Source: Flavobacterium cupriresistens
GTDB taxonomy: Bacteria; Bacteroidota; Bacteroidia; Flavobacteriales; Flavobacteriaceae
NCBI RefSeq assembly: GCF_020911925.1
Contig: NZ_CP087134.1
Location: forward strand, 5,676,614 to 5,740,613
Reading direction: 5' to 3'
Length of the DNA: 64,000 bases
Positions 52,316 through 61,053 of this stretch are shown in pieces; position 1 is the stretch's first letter, and every line of letters starts with the position of its first letter. The notes beneath the pieces were generated by a model that saw only the letters and a list, made by a program, of their open reading frames with translations, was not told the origin of the DNA and did not search any database. The position numbers were made by a program, and so were the translations under genes.

Positions 52316-53241
52316 TTTTTGTTTTCCGTTACGGTTTTAATAAAAATATCATTGATACTTGGAATCTTTTCCACAAAATGGGTGACTTGTCCACGCTGTG
52401 TCAAAAGATGCAATAGTTCGTTTGGAGTTGCATTTCCGATTTGGATCTCTAACTTCAGATCTTCATTTAAGGATTTAAACTGTGCCGGGGCAACGGTAAA
52501 CTTCTGTGTAATATCATACATCAGACCTTCTACATTATCGGTCAGGATACCCACTTCAAAACTATTGGTTCTGAACTGGCGTTTTACATCGCTAACCTTT
52601 CCTTCGATTAATTTATTTGATTTATGAATCAGTGCAATATGGTCGCAAAGTTCTTCTACACTTTCCATACGATGCGTAGAGAAAATAATTGTTGCGCCTT
52701 GCTCTTTTAATGCCAAAATTTCATCTTTTATGACATTGGCGTTTACGGGGTCAAAACCCGAAAAAGGTTCATCGAAAATCAGTAATTTAGGCTTATGCAA
52801 GACACAAACTACAAACTGTATTTTCTGTGCCATTCCTTTAGAAAGTTCCTGAATTTTCTTGTTCCACCAACCCTGAATTCCCAGACGGTCAAACCAGTAT
52901 TCTAACTGTTGTTTGGCTTCGGCCTTAGAAAGCCCTTTCATTTGTGCCAGATACAAACATTGCTCGCCTACTTTCATTGAAGTATACAAACCTCTTTCTT
53001 CAGGTAAATACCCTATTGTTTGTACATGTTTGGGTTGTAATTTCTCTCCGTCCAGAATTATTTCACCGCTATCGGGCAAAGTAATCTGGTTTATAATACG
53101 AATTAGAGATGTTTTTCCGGCTCCATTGGGACCTAATAGTCCATAAATACTACCTTTTGGTACATTTAATGAAACTTCGTTAAGCGCTACATAATCACCG
53201 TATTGTTTTACGACTTTATGTACTTCGAGTAAGTTGCTCAT
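52312..53241 (-). CDS. ABC transporter ATP-binding protein (NatA-like)
   Basis: This 309-residue protein has Walker A GLLGPNGAGKTSLIRI (about 34-49), signature ELSKGMAQKIQFV, Walker B LLIFDEPFSGFDPVN and H-loop STHRM, plus a C-terminal domain of about 80 residues. These features fit the NatA/DrrA class that pairs with ABC-2 permeases. The permease gene is 78 nt downstream. There is a TTGTTACC-like AT-rich gap upstream but no clear promoter. Confidence 0.93.
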   Translation of the reverse strand: MSNLLEVHKVVKQYGDYVALNEVSLNVPKGSIYGLLGPNGAGKTSLIRIINQITLPDSGEIILDGEKLQPKHVQTIGYLPEERGLYTSMKVGEQCLYLAQMKGLSKAEAKQQLEYWFDRLGIQGWWNKKIQELSKGMAQKIQFVVCVLHKPKLLIFDEPFSGFDPVNANVIKDEILALKEQGATIIFSTHRMESVEELCDHIALIHKSNKLIEGKVSDVKRQFRTNSFEVGILTDNVEGLMYDITQKFTVAPAQFKSLNEDLKLEIQIGNATPNELLHLLTQRGQVTHFVEKIPSINDIFIKTVTENKN

Positions 53242-53336
53242 GCTGTTATTAGAATTTTCTGCGTCAGTTTGATCATTGTGCTATCACGGGGTTGTAAAAG
53301 TAAATAATTCGAAGCGAATCTGCGTTACAATACGCA

Positions 53337-53374
53337 AAAAACCCATCCTAATGTTTCTATTAGAATGGGTTTTA
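53337..53374. terminator. Terminator between dnaJ and the ABC exporter
   Basis: AAAACCCAT(C)CTAAT (53337-53352) pairs with ATTAG(A)ATGGGTTTT (53359-53373) around a 6-nt loop GTTTCT, just beyond the dnaJ stop on the minus strand. Confidence 0.82.
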
Positions 53375-53407
53375 GTATTTATTTCAATTTTTTAAAAAGA
53401 GTTTGCG

Positions 53408-54523
53408 CTATGAAAACATGTCTTTTACTTTCTCAAAAAATGATTTTTCTGACTTTTCAGGACTTGGAATAAAATGATCGTCGTTTAACGCATTTTCAAA
53501 AAATTGTTTTTGCTCTTTATTTAACGTTTTTGGCGTCCAAACATTTACGTGCACTAACAAATCTCCGCTTCCGTAACCATTTATACTTGGAATTCCTTTT
53601 CCTTTTAATCTTAAGATTTTTCCGGATTGAATACCTTCTTCTAATTTGATACGAACTTTTCCGTTGATGGCTTCGATATCCTTAGAAATTCCTAAAACGG
53701 CTTCCGGGAAACTGATATATAAATCAAAATGAATATTCTCTCCTTCGCGTTTCAAAAACTCATGTTCTAACTCTTCGATAGCAACAATCAAATCACCTGG
53801 AATACTATTTCCCGGAGCATCATTTCCTTTTCCGGAAACTTTAAGCTGCATCCCGTCAACAACACCTGCTGGAATTTTTATTGATACGGTTTCGTCTTCC
53901 AAAACCATCCCTTGAGAATCTGCTTCAGAAGGTTTTTTATCTAAAATTTGTCCGGAACCACCACAAGCAGGACAGGTAGATGCGGATTGCATTCTTCCTA
54001 AAATAGTGTTGGTAACACGCATCACCTGACCTTGACCGTTACAAGTCGTACAGGTTTTGTAGGTAGCTCCTTTGGCTTGAACTTTACGTTTTACTTTTAC
54101 TTTTTTCTCTACTCCATTGGCAATCTCTTCTAAAGTCAATTTAACTTTAATTCTAAGATTACTTCCTTTAGAGCGACGAGGGCCTCCGCCTCCGCCACCA
54201 CCGAATCCGCCAAATCCGCCACCAAAAATATCACCAAACTGGCTGAAAATGTCATCCATATTCATCCCGCCATGGCCACCACCGCCAAATCCGCCGGAAC
54301 CATCAAATGCTTGATGTCCGTATTGGTCGTATTTCGCTTTTTTGCTCGGATCACTTAAAACTTCATAAGCTTCTGCTGCCAATTTGAAGTTTTCTTCTGC
54401 CTCTTTGTCGCCCGGGTTTTTATCCGGGTGATATTTTAGTGCACTTTTTCGGTACGCTTTTTTAATTTCAGCAGCATCGGCACCTTTTGAAATGCCAAGT
54501 ATTTCGTAAAAATCTTTTTTCAT
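53408..54523 (-). CDS. dnaJ: Chaperone DnaJ with only two CxxCxGxG motifs
   Basis: This 371-residue co-chaperone stimulates DnaK ATPase. It has a J domain with HPD (YHPDKNPGD), a very Gly/Phe-rich linker, a cysteine region and the C-terminal client-binding domains. The cysteine region has only CTTCNGQG and CPACGGSG, so one zinc-binding pair of the usual four motifs is missing. The flanking spacer (RMQSAST and the segment after GGSGQ) is correspondingly shorter. GrpE lies 77 nt upstream, the normal neighbour in Flavobacteria. The heat-shock partner DnaK is not in the window. Confidence 0.95.
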   Translation of the reverse strand: MKKDFYEILGISKGADAAEIKKAYRKSALKYHPDKNPGDKEAEENFKLAAEAYEVLSDPSKKAKYDQYGHQAFDGSGGFGGGGHGGMNMDDIFSQFGDIFGGGFGGFGGGGGGGPRRSKGSNLRIKVKLTLEEIANGVEKKVKVKRKVQAKGATYKTCTTCNGQGQVMRVTNTILGRMQSASTCPACGGSGQILDKKPSEADSQGMVLEDETVSIKIPAGVVDGMQLKVSGKGNDAPGNSIPGDLIVAIEELEHEFLKREGENIHFDLYISFPEAVLGISKDIEAINGKVRIKLEEGIQSGKILRLKGKGIPSINGYGSGDLLVHVNVWTPKTLNKEQKQFFENALNDDHFIPSPEKSEKSFFEKVKDMFS

Positions 54524-54600
54524 AATCTAAGTTAAATTCCAAATCTTAAACTCTAAATTCCAATGCTTAAAAAATTGACTTTCAGAATTTTATTTGCATT

Positions 54601-55179
54601 TTAGTTACCGATAACTACTTTAGGGAAACGGATAATTTTGTCTCCTAATTTGTATCCTTTTTCTATAACATCAACAATTTTACCCTTCATTTTATCAGAA
54701 GGTGCAGGAATTTGAGTAATTGCTTCAGCAAAATCGGCATCAAAAGCATCACCTGCTCTAACTTCAACCTGCTCTAAACCTTTACCTACTAAAGTGCTTT
54801 TTAGTTTTTCATGAATTAACTCCACTCCTTTTGTCAAAGTTTCATCTTCAGATTTGTTAATTTCTACAATTGCTCTGTCAAAATCATCTAAAACAGGAAG
54901 CATTGCTAACAAAACCTCTTGATTTGCCGATTTAAATAAATCGATACGCTCTTTTGAAGTTCTTCTTTTGTAATTTTCGAATTCGGCAAATAATCTCAGA
55001 AACTTATCTTTTTCTTTTGCCAAGTCTTGAGCTAATTGCTCTTCAACACTTAATTCTTCAACAATTAACTGCTCACCGTTGGCATTGTTCTCTAACGTTA
55101 CATCATCTAATTCCTGATCGAATTCTGTATTTTCCGTAGTCATATTACTATTATTTTTAAAAATATTTTTAAACTTCAT
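54601..55179 (-). CDS. grpE: Nucleotide exchange factor GrpE
   Basis: This 192-residue protein exchanges ADP for ATP on DnaK. It has an acidic N-terminal tail, a long helical dimerisation region (LAKEKDKFLRLFAEFENYKRRT) and the C-terminal EVLLAMLPVLDDFDRAI-type domain ending GYKLGDKIIRFPKVVIG. ATG at 55179 is used; ATG at 55143 (MTTENTEFD) is an alternative. A good promoter precedes it and dnaJ follows, so they likely share a transcript. Confidence 0.95.
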   Translation of the reverse strand: MKFKNIFKNNSNMTTENTEFDQELDDVTLENNANGEQLIVEELSVEEQLAQDLAKEKDKFLRLFAEFENYKRRTSKERIDLFKSANQEVLLAMLPVLDDFDRAIVEINKSEDETLTKGVELIHEKLKSTLVGKGLEQVEVRAGDAFDADFAEAITQIPAPSDKMKGKIVDVIEKGYKLGDKIIRFPKVVIGN

Positions 55180-55202
55180 TTTTTATTCTTTCTGTTGGAC
55201 TG

Positions 55203-55235
55203 CAAAAGTACTGCCAAATCTTCTAAAATGTCAAA
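55203..55235 (-). promoter_or_regulatory. Promoter of grpE (dnaJ)
   Basis: On the minus strand, TTTG (55235-55232), a 21-nt spacer and TACTTTTG (55210-55203) match the vegetative -33/-7 pattern. No CIRCE-like or other dyad was seen, so heat control, if any, is not evident here. Confidence 0.7.
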
Positions 55236-55498
55236 TTGTCACTTTGTCAAGAATAGTAGCAGTCCCTCAAAGAAGTAGTCCTCAAAATGCATTCACAAAA
55301 ACAAAGGGCAACATACAGCTACAAACAACTACATATCAACAAATTAACAATCAAGTAATTTATAATTCACCTCCTGACTTGTTAAACTACTAAAAAAACA
55401 AATAAAAAGTAAGAATATTACTATATTTGTAATGTGCTATAACGTAAACAAATCTGATTTTGCAAAACTTTTATATCGTAACGTAATACTAAAACAAA
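55236..55498. other. Intergenic region between grpE and the WGR gene
   Basis: AT-rich spacer between divergent genes. Apart from the grpE promoter and the element at 55422-55429 I see no gene or repeat. Confidence 0.4.
55422..55429 (+). promoter_or_regulatory. Promoter -7 element of the WGR gene
   Basis: TATATTTG matches TAnnTTTG, about 70 nt before the ATG, so the gene would have a longish 5' leader. No -33 was seen at the usual distance. Confidence 0.5.
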
Positions 55499-56020
55499 AT
55501 GATTAAACTTTATAAAACAATCCAAAACCAACTCCATTATTGGGAGATCTGGCAAGTGGATGAAAAAACAGCCATCGTCTATTGGGGTATTGTTGGAAAA
55601 TTGGGGCAATACAAAGAAATTAAAAGCGGTATTTTCATCAATTTACCAAGAACACTTAGAAGCAGAATTAATACAAAACGAAAAGAAGGATACACAGAGC
55701 TTGATGAAAAGCAATTTCTATATCTGGAGATTGCATATAAAAATCAAACTTTCGAGAAAGAAAAAGACTTAGAAAAACGATACAATCTTGAAGAACGAAT
55801 CACTCATATACTCGAATTAAGAAGTCTTGGCCATTGCAACAGCATTGCTACCAAATGTGATAGCTTAGAAATTGGGTGTATCGTTACCGATTATAATCTT
55901 GCAAAAAAAGTAATTGACGAGGAACTAAAAAATATCGAATTTGGTGACTATACCATAATTTACAAACACTCCTGCAAATCCAATCTGACCAAAATGCTTT
56001 TGCGCACCCAACAGAATTGA
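55499..56020 (+). CDS. Standalone WGR-like domain protein
   Basis: This 173-residue protein has a WGR-type domain near the N-terminus (HYWEIWQVDEKTAIVYWGIVGKLGQ), which in PARP-type and RecBCD-like proteins binds DNA ends or polymerases. The C-terminal part is helical with a few cysteines (GHCNSIATKCDSLE, GCIVTDY). No catalytic domain is attached. Function is unknown. Confidence 0.72.
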   Translation: MIKLYKTIQNQLHYWEIWQVDEKTAIVYWGIVGKLGQYKEIKSGIFINLPRTLRSRINTKRKEGYTELDEKQFLYLEIAYKNQTFEKEKDLEKRYNLEERITHILELRSLGHCNSIATKCDSLEIGCIVTDYNLAKKVIDEELKNIEFGDYTIIYKHSCKSNLTKMLLRTQQN

Positions 56021-56233
56021 TTACCTTCAAAAACAATTAATTGCACTTTAAAAAAAGTAGCCAATCGTTCGTTTTTCACTTTAAAAATTTAGTATAATTT
56101 TAAGACTATTACGTTTTAGTATATGGTATATTTGAGCATCAAACAAATACAAAAGTATTACCAAATTAAAATTGAATTTAAGGGTTTAGCCTCGGCTTTA
56201 TAAATAATTATTAATTCAAGTTTACCTTATATT

Positions 56234-56272
56234 AAAAAAAAGCTTCGTCTACATTCAGACGAAGCTTTTTTT
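56234..56272. terminator. Bidirectional terminator between the WGR and tRNA-Trp genes
   Basis: AAAAGCTTCGTCT (56238-56250) pairs with AGACGAAGCTTTT (56257-56269) around loop ACATTC, with T-runs on both strands. It probably terminates the minus-strand tRNA transcript and the plus-strand WGR gene. Confidence 0.85.
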
Positions 56273-56340
56273 ATACATTTCTTTCGAAAACCTCTCAAAA
56301 AATAATTAGTAACTATTTTATGTTGGATACGGTTTTATTG

Positions 56341-56411
56341 CACGGGCGGAGGGATTCGAACCCCCATCAACGGTTTTGGAGACCGCTATTCTACCCTTGA
56401 ACTACGCCCGT
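56341..56411 (-). tRNA. tRNA-Trp (anticodon CCA)
   Basis: On the minus strand the acceptor stem reads ACGGGCG...CGCCCGT, with a D arm, an anticodon stem GCGGT/ACCGT around loop CTCCAAA giving anticodon CCA, and a T arm with GGTTCGAATCC. It is about 71 nt and needs no intron. No CCA end is encoded. Confidence 0.95.
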
Positions 56412-56566
56412 AACTTAGTGCCGCAAATTAAAAGGTTTTTTTCTGTTCCTGCAATTATTTTAGACAGTTTTAGAAAGATTTTAGCTGATTTTTTTAATTA
56501 GAAATCAACTAAAACTAACTGAAATTCGCTAAAGTCATGTGACACAAAACCTTACCAAATTATTCC

Positions 56567-57994
56567 TTAAAGCAATGCTTTTTTCAATCCTTCGAAATCA
56601 ACAGAAATTTGCTCTCCACTTACTAAATTTTTAAGCGAATAAGAATTGGAAGCTATTTCCTGCTCACCTGCGATTACCGCAAAAGGAATTAATCGTTTAT
56701 CTGCGTATTGAAATTGTTTCCCCACTTTTACATTATCAGGATAAAGTTCCACCTTTATATTTTCTTTTCTTAATTTCTGAATGGCTTGTGAAGCATATAA
56801 CGCCTCTGTATCTCCGTAATTTATGAATATCGCTTTGGTAGTTGCTGCAACGGTTTCAGGAAACAACTGAAGCTCTTCGAGAACCAGATAAATTCTATCC
56901 AGTCCGAAAGAGATTCCTACCCCACTCATATTTTTCAAACCAAAAATACCCGTTAAGTCATCGTATCTTCCACCACCTCCGATAGAACCCATCGCAACTG
57001 TTTTTGGCGCTGCTACTTCAAAAATGGCTCCGGTATAATAATTCAAACCACGTGCTAAAGTCACATCAAGATCTAAGGTTGCTGTTGACAAACCTAAAGT
57101 AGCCACATGATCACAAATAAAACGCAACTCTTCTACTCCTTTCATGCCTTCCTCAGACGAAGTCAATAAACTAGAAAGCTGAGCGATTTTATCTGCAAAA
57201 GTTCCATTAAAACCAAAAAGCGGTTGTACTTTAACTAAGGCTTCTTCAGAAATTCCTTTTTCGATCATTTCTTTTTTTACACCTTCTTCACCGATTTTAT
57301 CCAATTTATCCAAGGCAACCGTAAAATCAATCAATTTATCCGAAGCTCCGATTACTTCTGCAATTCCGGATAAAATTTTTCTGTTATTGATTTTAATAGT
57401 TACACCTTCTAAACCTAAAGCTGTAAAAACAGTATCATACAATTGAACCAATTCTACTTCCTGCCACAATGATTTTGAACCTACAACATCGGCATCACAT
57501 TGGAAAAACTCTCTGAAACGCCCTTTTTGTGGATTATCTGCTCTCCAAACCGGTTGGATCTGATATCTTTTGAAAGGAAATTCAATTTCATTTTGGTGTT
57601 GTACCACGTATCTGGCAAACGGAACGGTTAAATCGTAACGCAATGCTTTTTCTGAAATCGTTCCGGTAAATTTATTCAACTGAATTCTTTGATTCGTATC
57701 AATTGTTTCAGCAGAATTTATTTGCAACTCTTCTATCGCTTCCGGCAATTCGATTTTGTTCTTTTTATTGTAGAAAAAATTACCTGAGTTTAATATTTTA
57801 AAAATCAAACGATCTCCTTCTTCTCCATATTTCCCCATTAAGGTTTCAGAATTTTCAAACGAAGGTGTTTCAATAGGCTGAAAACCAAATTTCTCAAAAT
57901 TACTTTTTATGGTTTGAATAATATATTGACGTTTTGACACCTCTGCAGGTGAAAAATCTCTCGTTCCTTTTGGTATACTTGGTTTAGAAGCCAT
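56567..57994 (-). CDS. hisS: Histidyl-tRNA synthetase
   Basis: This 475-residue class II synthetase charges tRNA-His. It starts with the class-typical [15 protein letters not shown], motif 2 region [26 protein letters not shown] (in parts: [24 protein letters not shown]), the [12 protein letters not shown]isA motif, motif 3 [11 protein letters not shown], and the C-terminal anticodon-binding domain ending KKALL. Normal length. Confidence 0.97.
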   Translation of the reverse strand: MASKPSIPKGTRDFSPAEVSKRQYIIQTIKSNFEKFGFQPIETPSFENSETLMGKYGEEGDRLIFKILNSGNFFYNKKNKIELPEAIEELQINSAETIDTNQRIQLNKFTGTISEKALRYDLTVPFARYVVQHQNEIEFPFKRYQIQPVWRADNPQKGRFREFFQCDADVVGSKSLWQEVELVQLYDTVFTALGLEGVTIKINNRKILSGIAEVIGASDKLIDFTVALDKLDKIGEEGVKKEMIEKGISEEALVKVQPLFGFNGTFADKIAQLSSLLTSSEEGMKGVEELRFICDHVATLGLSTATLDLDVTLARGLNYYTGAIFEVAAPKTVAMGSIGGGGRYDDLTGIFGLKNMSGVGISFGLDRIYLVLEELQLFPETVAATTKAIFINYGDTEALYASQAIQKLRKENIKVELYPDNVKVGKQFQYADKRLIPFAVIAGEQEIASNSYSLKNLVSGEQISVDFEGLKKALL

Positions 57995-58196
57995 CTTTAA
58001 TATTTTAGATTGTCGATTCTAGATTTTAGATTTTCTTTGAAACCTATAAATTAAAAATCTTTAAGTTAATTTATTCCTGATTTTAGAATTTTATTCAAGT
58101 CTTAAATCGTTTGCAAATATCTTATTTTTTAAAATAAATAATGCCCGATCGAAAACAAACTTGTAACAAAAAACGTATTTTCGTGACAAATTGGTC

Positions 58197-59441
58197 ATGA
58201 TGCTAAAATTATTCAGAGAAAATATTCGAATTGCGTTTGGTTCTATCAAAACACAATTACTCCGTACCATTCTTACCGTATTAATTATTGCTATTGGAAT
58301 TACGGCTTTGGTTGGAATTCTTACCGTTGTAACGGCATTAGAAAACACCATTTCTACCAATTTTGCGTCTATGGGCGCTAACACTTTCAACATTAACCAG
58401 TACGAGAATAATCTTAAAAACAGAGGTGGCAATGAGCGTGAAATCGTAAATCCGATCATCTCTTATCCGGAAGCAGTCGCTTTTAAAAACAAATACAAAT
58501 ATCCTTTTACCGAGACTTCGCTTTCGTTTACAGCGACTTCAAAAGCGGAAGTAAAATACTTAGACCAAAAAACCGATCCGGAAATTACAATCCTTGGTGT
58601 CGACGAACACTTTATAACCAACTCGGGTTTAGAGGTAAGTTCAGGTCGTAGTTTTAATCAGTTTGACATTGACAATAATACCTATTCTTGTGTTGTGGGA
58701 TCCGATTTTGAGAAAGGGCTTTTAAAAGATGTGAATCCAATTGATAAAATAATCTCAATACGAGGTGCCCGATTTAAAGTTATTGGCGTTTTAAAAGAAA
58801 AAGGATCAACGTTTGGGAACAGTCAGGATTTAAGGGTTTTAATCCCAATTCAGGTGGCACGTTCCTTATTTACCACTCCTAACATTAATTACACCATAAG
58901 CGCCATGGTTTCAAAAAAAGAATTTTTGGACGAGGCTGTTGATAATGCCACCAGTACGATGCGAAGAGTGCGAAAATTAAGCCCCGTTCGCGATTCCAAT
59001 TTTGGTATCGGCCGAAGTGACGACTTAATCAACCGAATTTTAAGTATCACGGTCTACTTACGCTGGGCTTCCGTGATTATAAGTGTCATCACCATATTAG
59101 GTTCTTCAATTGCCTTAATGAACATCATGATTGTCTCGGTTACGGAACGCACTCGAGAAATCGGGGTACGAAAAGCATTAGGAGCAAAAAAATCAACGAT
59201 TGCTGTTCAGTTTTTTATCGAAACTTTATTGATTGGACAAATTGGCGGTTTAGTTGGGATTATATGGGGAATACTGTTGGGTTATGGTATCGCCACCGCC
59301 ATGGATTTTGTTTTTGTCATTCCATGGGTAGCGATTATCGCTGCTTTTATAACCAGTTTCCTTGTTGCGTTGGCCTCCGGTTTGTACCCTGCAATAAAAG
59401 CATCTAAACTAGACCCTATTGAAGCGTTGCGATACGAATAG
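58197..59441 (+). CDS. ABC transporter permease (MacB/FtsX type)
   Basis: This protein (about 414 residues) has an N-terminal TM helix (LLRTILTVLIIAIGITALVGI), a long periplasmic MacB-PCD-like domain, and three C-terminal TM helices. The FtsX motif MIVSVTERTREIGVRKALGAKKSTIAVQF (in parts: MIVSVTERTREIGVRKALGA, KKSTIAVQF) confirms the class. No ATPase is adjacent. The unattached LolD-type ATPase at 1051-1737 is a possible partner. The start is ATG at 58197 or the next ATG. Confidence 0.9.
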   Translation: MMLKLFRENIRIAFGSIKTQLLRTILTVLIIAIGITALVGILTVVTALENTISTNFASMGANTFNINQYENNLKNRGGNEREIVNPIISYPEAVAFKNKYKYPFTETSLSFTATSKAEVKYLDQKTDPEITILGVDEHFITNSGLEVSSGRSFNQFDIDNNTYSCVVGSDFEKGLLKDVNPIDKIISIRGARFKVIGVLKEKGSTFGNSQDLRVLIPIQVARSLFTTPNINYTISAMVSKKEFLDEAVDNATSTMRRVRKLSPVRDSNFGIGRSDDLINRILSITVYLRWASVIISVITILGSSIALMNIMIVSVTERTREIGVRKALGAKKSTIAVQFFIETLLIGQIGGLVGIIWGILLGYGIATAMDFVFVIPWVAIIAAFITSFLVALASGLYPAIKASKLDPIEALRYE

Positions 59442-59442
59442 T

Positions 59443-59529
59443 TTTCAGTCGCGGTCGCAGTTTACAGTAAAACAGAGATCGAAAACTGAGACTGAGACTA
59501 AAAACTGAGACTGAAAACTGAGACTGAGA
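59443..59529. repeat. ACTGAGACTG low-complexity repeat
   Basis: CAGTCGCGGTCGCAGTTTACAG is followed by repeated AAAACTGAGACTGAGACT. It matches the repeat at 47470-47660 and lies between convergent genes. Confidence 0.7.
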
Positions 59530-60384
59530 CTAAAAAGACCCCCTCAGCATCCTGTCATTATCATAAATATCCTTACGTAATTCGATGTTTTTAAATTCCA
59601 TTTCTTCAAGTAAATCAATCATTTCCTTGCCCAGGTATTGATTAATTTCAAAATACAACTGTCCATTTTTGAATAGATTATCCTGAGCCAGAGTAGCAAT
59701 TTTTTTGTAAAAAATCAAGGCATCGTGATCTTCTACAAAAAGTGCTAAATGCGGTTCATAGTCCAGTACATTTTTTTTGATTTCTTCTTTTTCCAGATGG
59801 CGAACATAAGGCGGATTCGAAACTATGATATCAAAATCATACGGCAGCTCCTCTAATTCCAGTACATCATTTAGTAAAAAAGTAACTTCAACTTTATTAT
59901 TTATCGCATTTCGTTTCGCTGTCTCCAATGCTTTTTTCGACACATCAATGGCATAAACCTTTGCGTTTGGTAAATTTTTAGCCAATGAAACCGCAATGCA
60001 ACCGCTTCCTGTACCGATATCTAAAATTTTTAAAGTCTTAGTTTTATCCGTTTTTGCGTTTTCTTTTACAATCCATTCAACCAGTTCTTCGGTCTCCGGT
60101 CTCGGAATCAGAACATTCTCATTGACTTCAAAATCCAAACCGTAAAAATTCGTTTTCCCCAGTAAATACTGAATCGGAACTTCTTTTTTTAACTCCTGCA
60201 AAATGACATCCCAAAACGCAAAATCAGATGGATTAAAAACCAATTCATGATTTAAAGCCAAATCAATTTGTCGTAGTTTATGTTTGTTTTCTAAAATTAA
60301 ATAGAAAAAACTTTCTGCTTCATAAGCATCATAAAAAGACGACAGCTCTTTTATAAATTGGGTACGGTATTGTTTGATTTTCAT
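59530..60384 (-). CDS. prmC: Release factor glutamine methyltransferase
   Basis: This 284-residue PrmC methylates the GGQ glutamine of peptide release factors. It has the SAM-binding motif ILDIGTGSGCIAVSLAK, the catalytic NPPY (SNPPYVRHLEKEE), and the N-terminal helical domain. Length is normal. It may be co-transcribed with the GNAT gene 76 nt upstream. Confidence 0.95.
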   Translation of the reverse strand: MKIKQYRTQFIKELSSFYDAYEAESFFYLILENKHKLRQIDLALNHELVFNPSDFAFWDVILQELKKEVPIQYLLGKTNFYGLDFEVNENVLIPRPETEELVEWIVKENAKTDKTKTLKILDIGTGSGCIAVSLAKNLPNAKVYAIDVSKKALETAKRNAINNKVEVTFLLNDVLELEELPYDFDIIVSNPPYVRHLEKEEIKKNVLDYEPHLALFVEDHDALIFYKKIATLAQDNLFKNGQLYFEINQYLGKEMIDLLEEMEFKNIELRKDIYDNDRMLRGSF

Positions 60385-60460
60385 TTTGGGTATTTGAGCA
60401 TTAATTTTCGATTAAAACCGGCAGCATTTCAGGATAATAAGTAATGAAAAGTAAAATATG

Positions 60461-60958
60461 TTACAATTCGCTTCGCAAATCTTTCAACATCCAAACAGGG
60501 CAAGAACTGTGCCCAGTATTTCCCATCGGAGCATCGAGATACTCAAAACCCGATTTTTTGTATAATTTTTGGGCTGCATGCATAAAAGGCATTGTTTCGA
60601 TATAACATTTTTCAAAACCAAAATCCCGTGCTTGTTGCAAACACATCTCCATCATTTCGCTGCCAATTCCCAAACCTCTTGTTTCAGGCAAAAAGTACAT
60701 TTTTTGTAATTCGCAAATTTTAGAATCCCCATTCTCTAAAGGCGCAATTCCGGCACAACCCAAAACTTTACCCTCAGATTCAACTACAAAATAAGCCGAT
60801 TTTGGTTTTTGATATTCTTCAAACATCAAATCTAAATAAGGATCCTCATAAGCAGTTCCGACTTTTGGAATTTCCATTTCATCAAAAACGGATCGTATTA
60901 ATTTTGCAACTTCTTGATTGTCTTGTTTTTGAATTATTCTAATACTCCAATTTTCCAT
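60461..60958 (-). CDS. GNAT family N-acetyltransferase
   Basis: This 165-residue protein has GNAT elements: VVESEGKVLGCAGIAPLENGD, then the acetyl-CoA loop ETRGLGIGSEMM (RxxGxG), and the C-terminal FGFEKCYIETMPFMHAAQKLYKKSGF, the usual family end. The substrate is unknown. Its promoter is at 60983-60990. Confidence 0.9.
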   Translation of the reverse strand: MENWSIRIIQKQDNQEVAKLIRSVFDEMEIPKVGTAYEDPYLDLMFEEYQKPKSAYFVVESEGKVLGCAGIAPLENGDSKICELQKMYFLPETRGLGIGSEMMEMCLQQARDFGFEKCYIETMPFMHAAQKLYKKSGFEYLDAPMGNTGHSSCPVWMLKDLRSEL

Positions 60959-60982
60959 TTTACTTTATTCAGCTTATAATTA

Positions 60983-60990
60983 CAAAAGTA
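60983..60990 (-). promoter_or_regulatory. Promoter -7 element of the GNAT gene
   Basis: CAAAAGTA on the plus strand reads TACTTTTG on the minus strand, 24 nt before the ATG. It forms a divergent pair with the ribD element at 61042-61049. Confidence 0.65.
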
Positions 60991-61041
60991 AAAATAGTTT
61001 TCCGATAGTTTTCTTAACGAAATCGTAAACTGAAAAATAAC

Positions 61042-61049
61042 TACTTTTG
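61042..61049 (+). promoter_or_regulatory. Promoter -7 element of ribD
   Basis: TACTTTTG lies only 4 nt before the GTG start at 61054. Transcription usually starts a few nt after this element, so ribD mRNA would be leaderless or nearly so. Confidence 0.65.
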
Positions 61050-61053
61050 TAGT

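Noticed and set aside
54117..54314. Proline-rich antisense open frame in dnaJ
   Set aside because: It mirrors the Gly-rich linker codons of dnaJ on the other strand.
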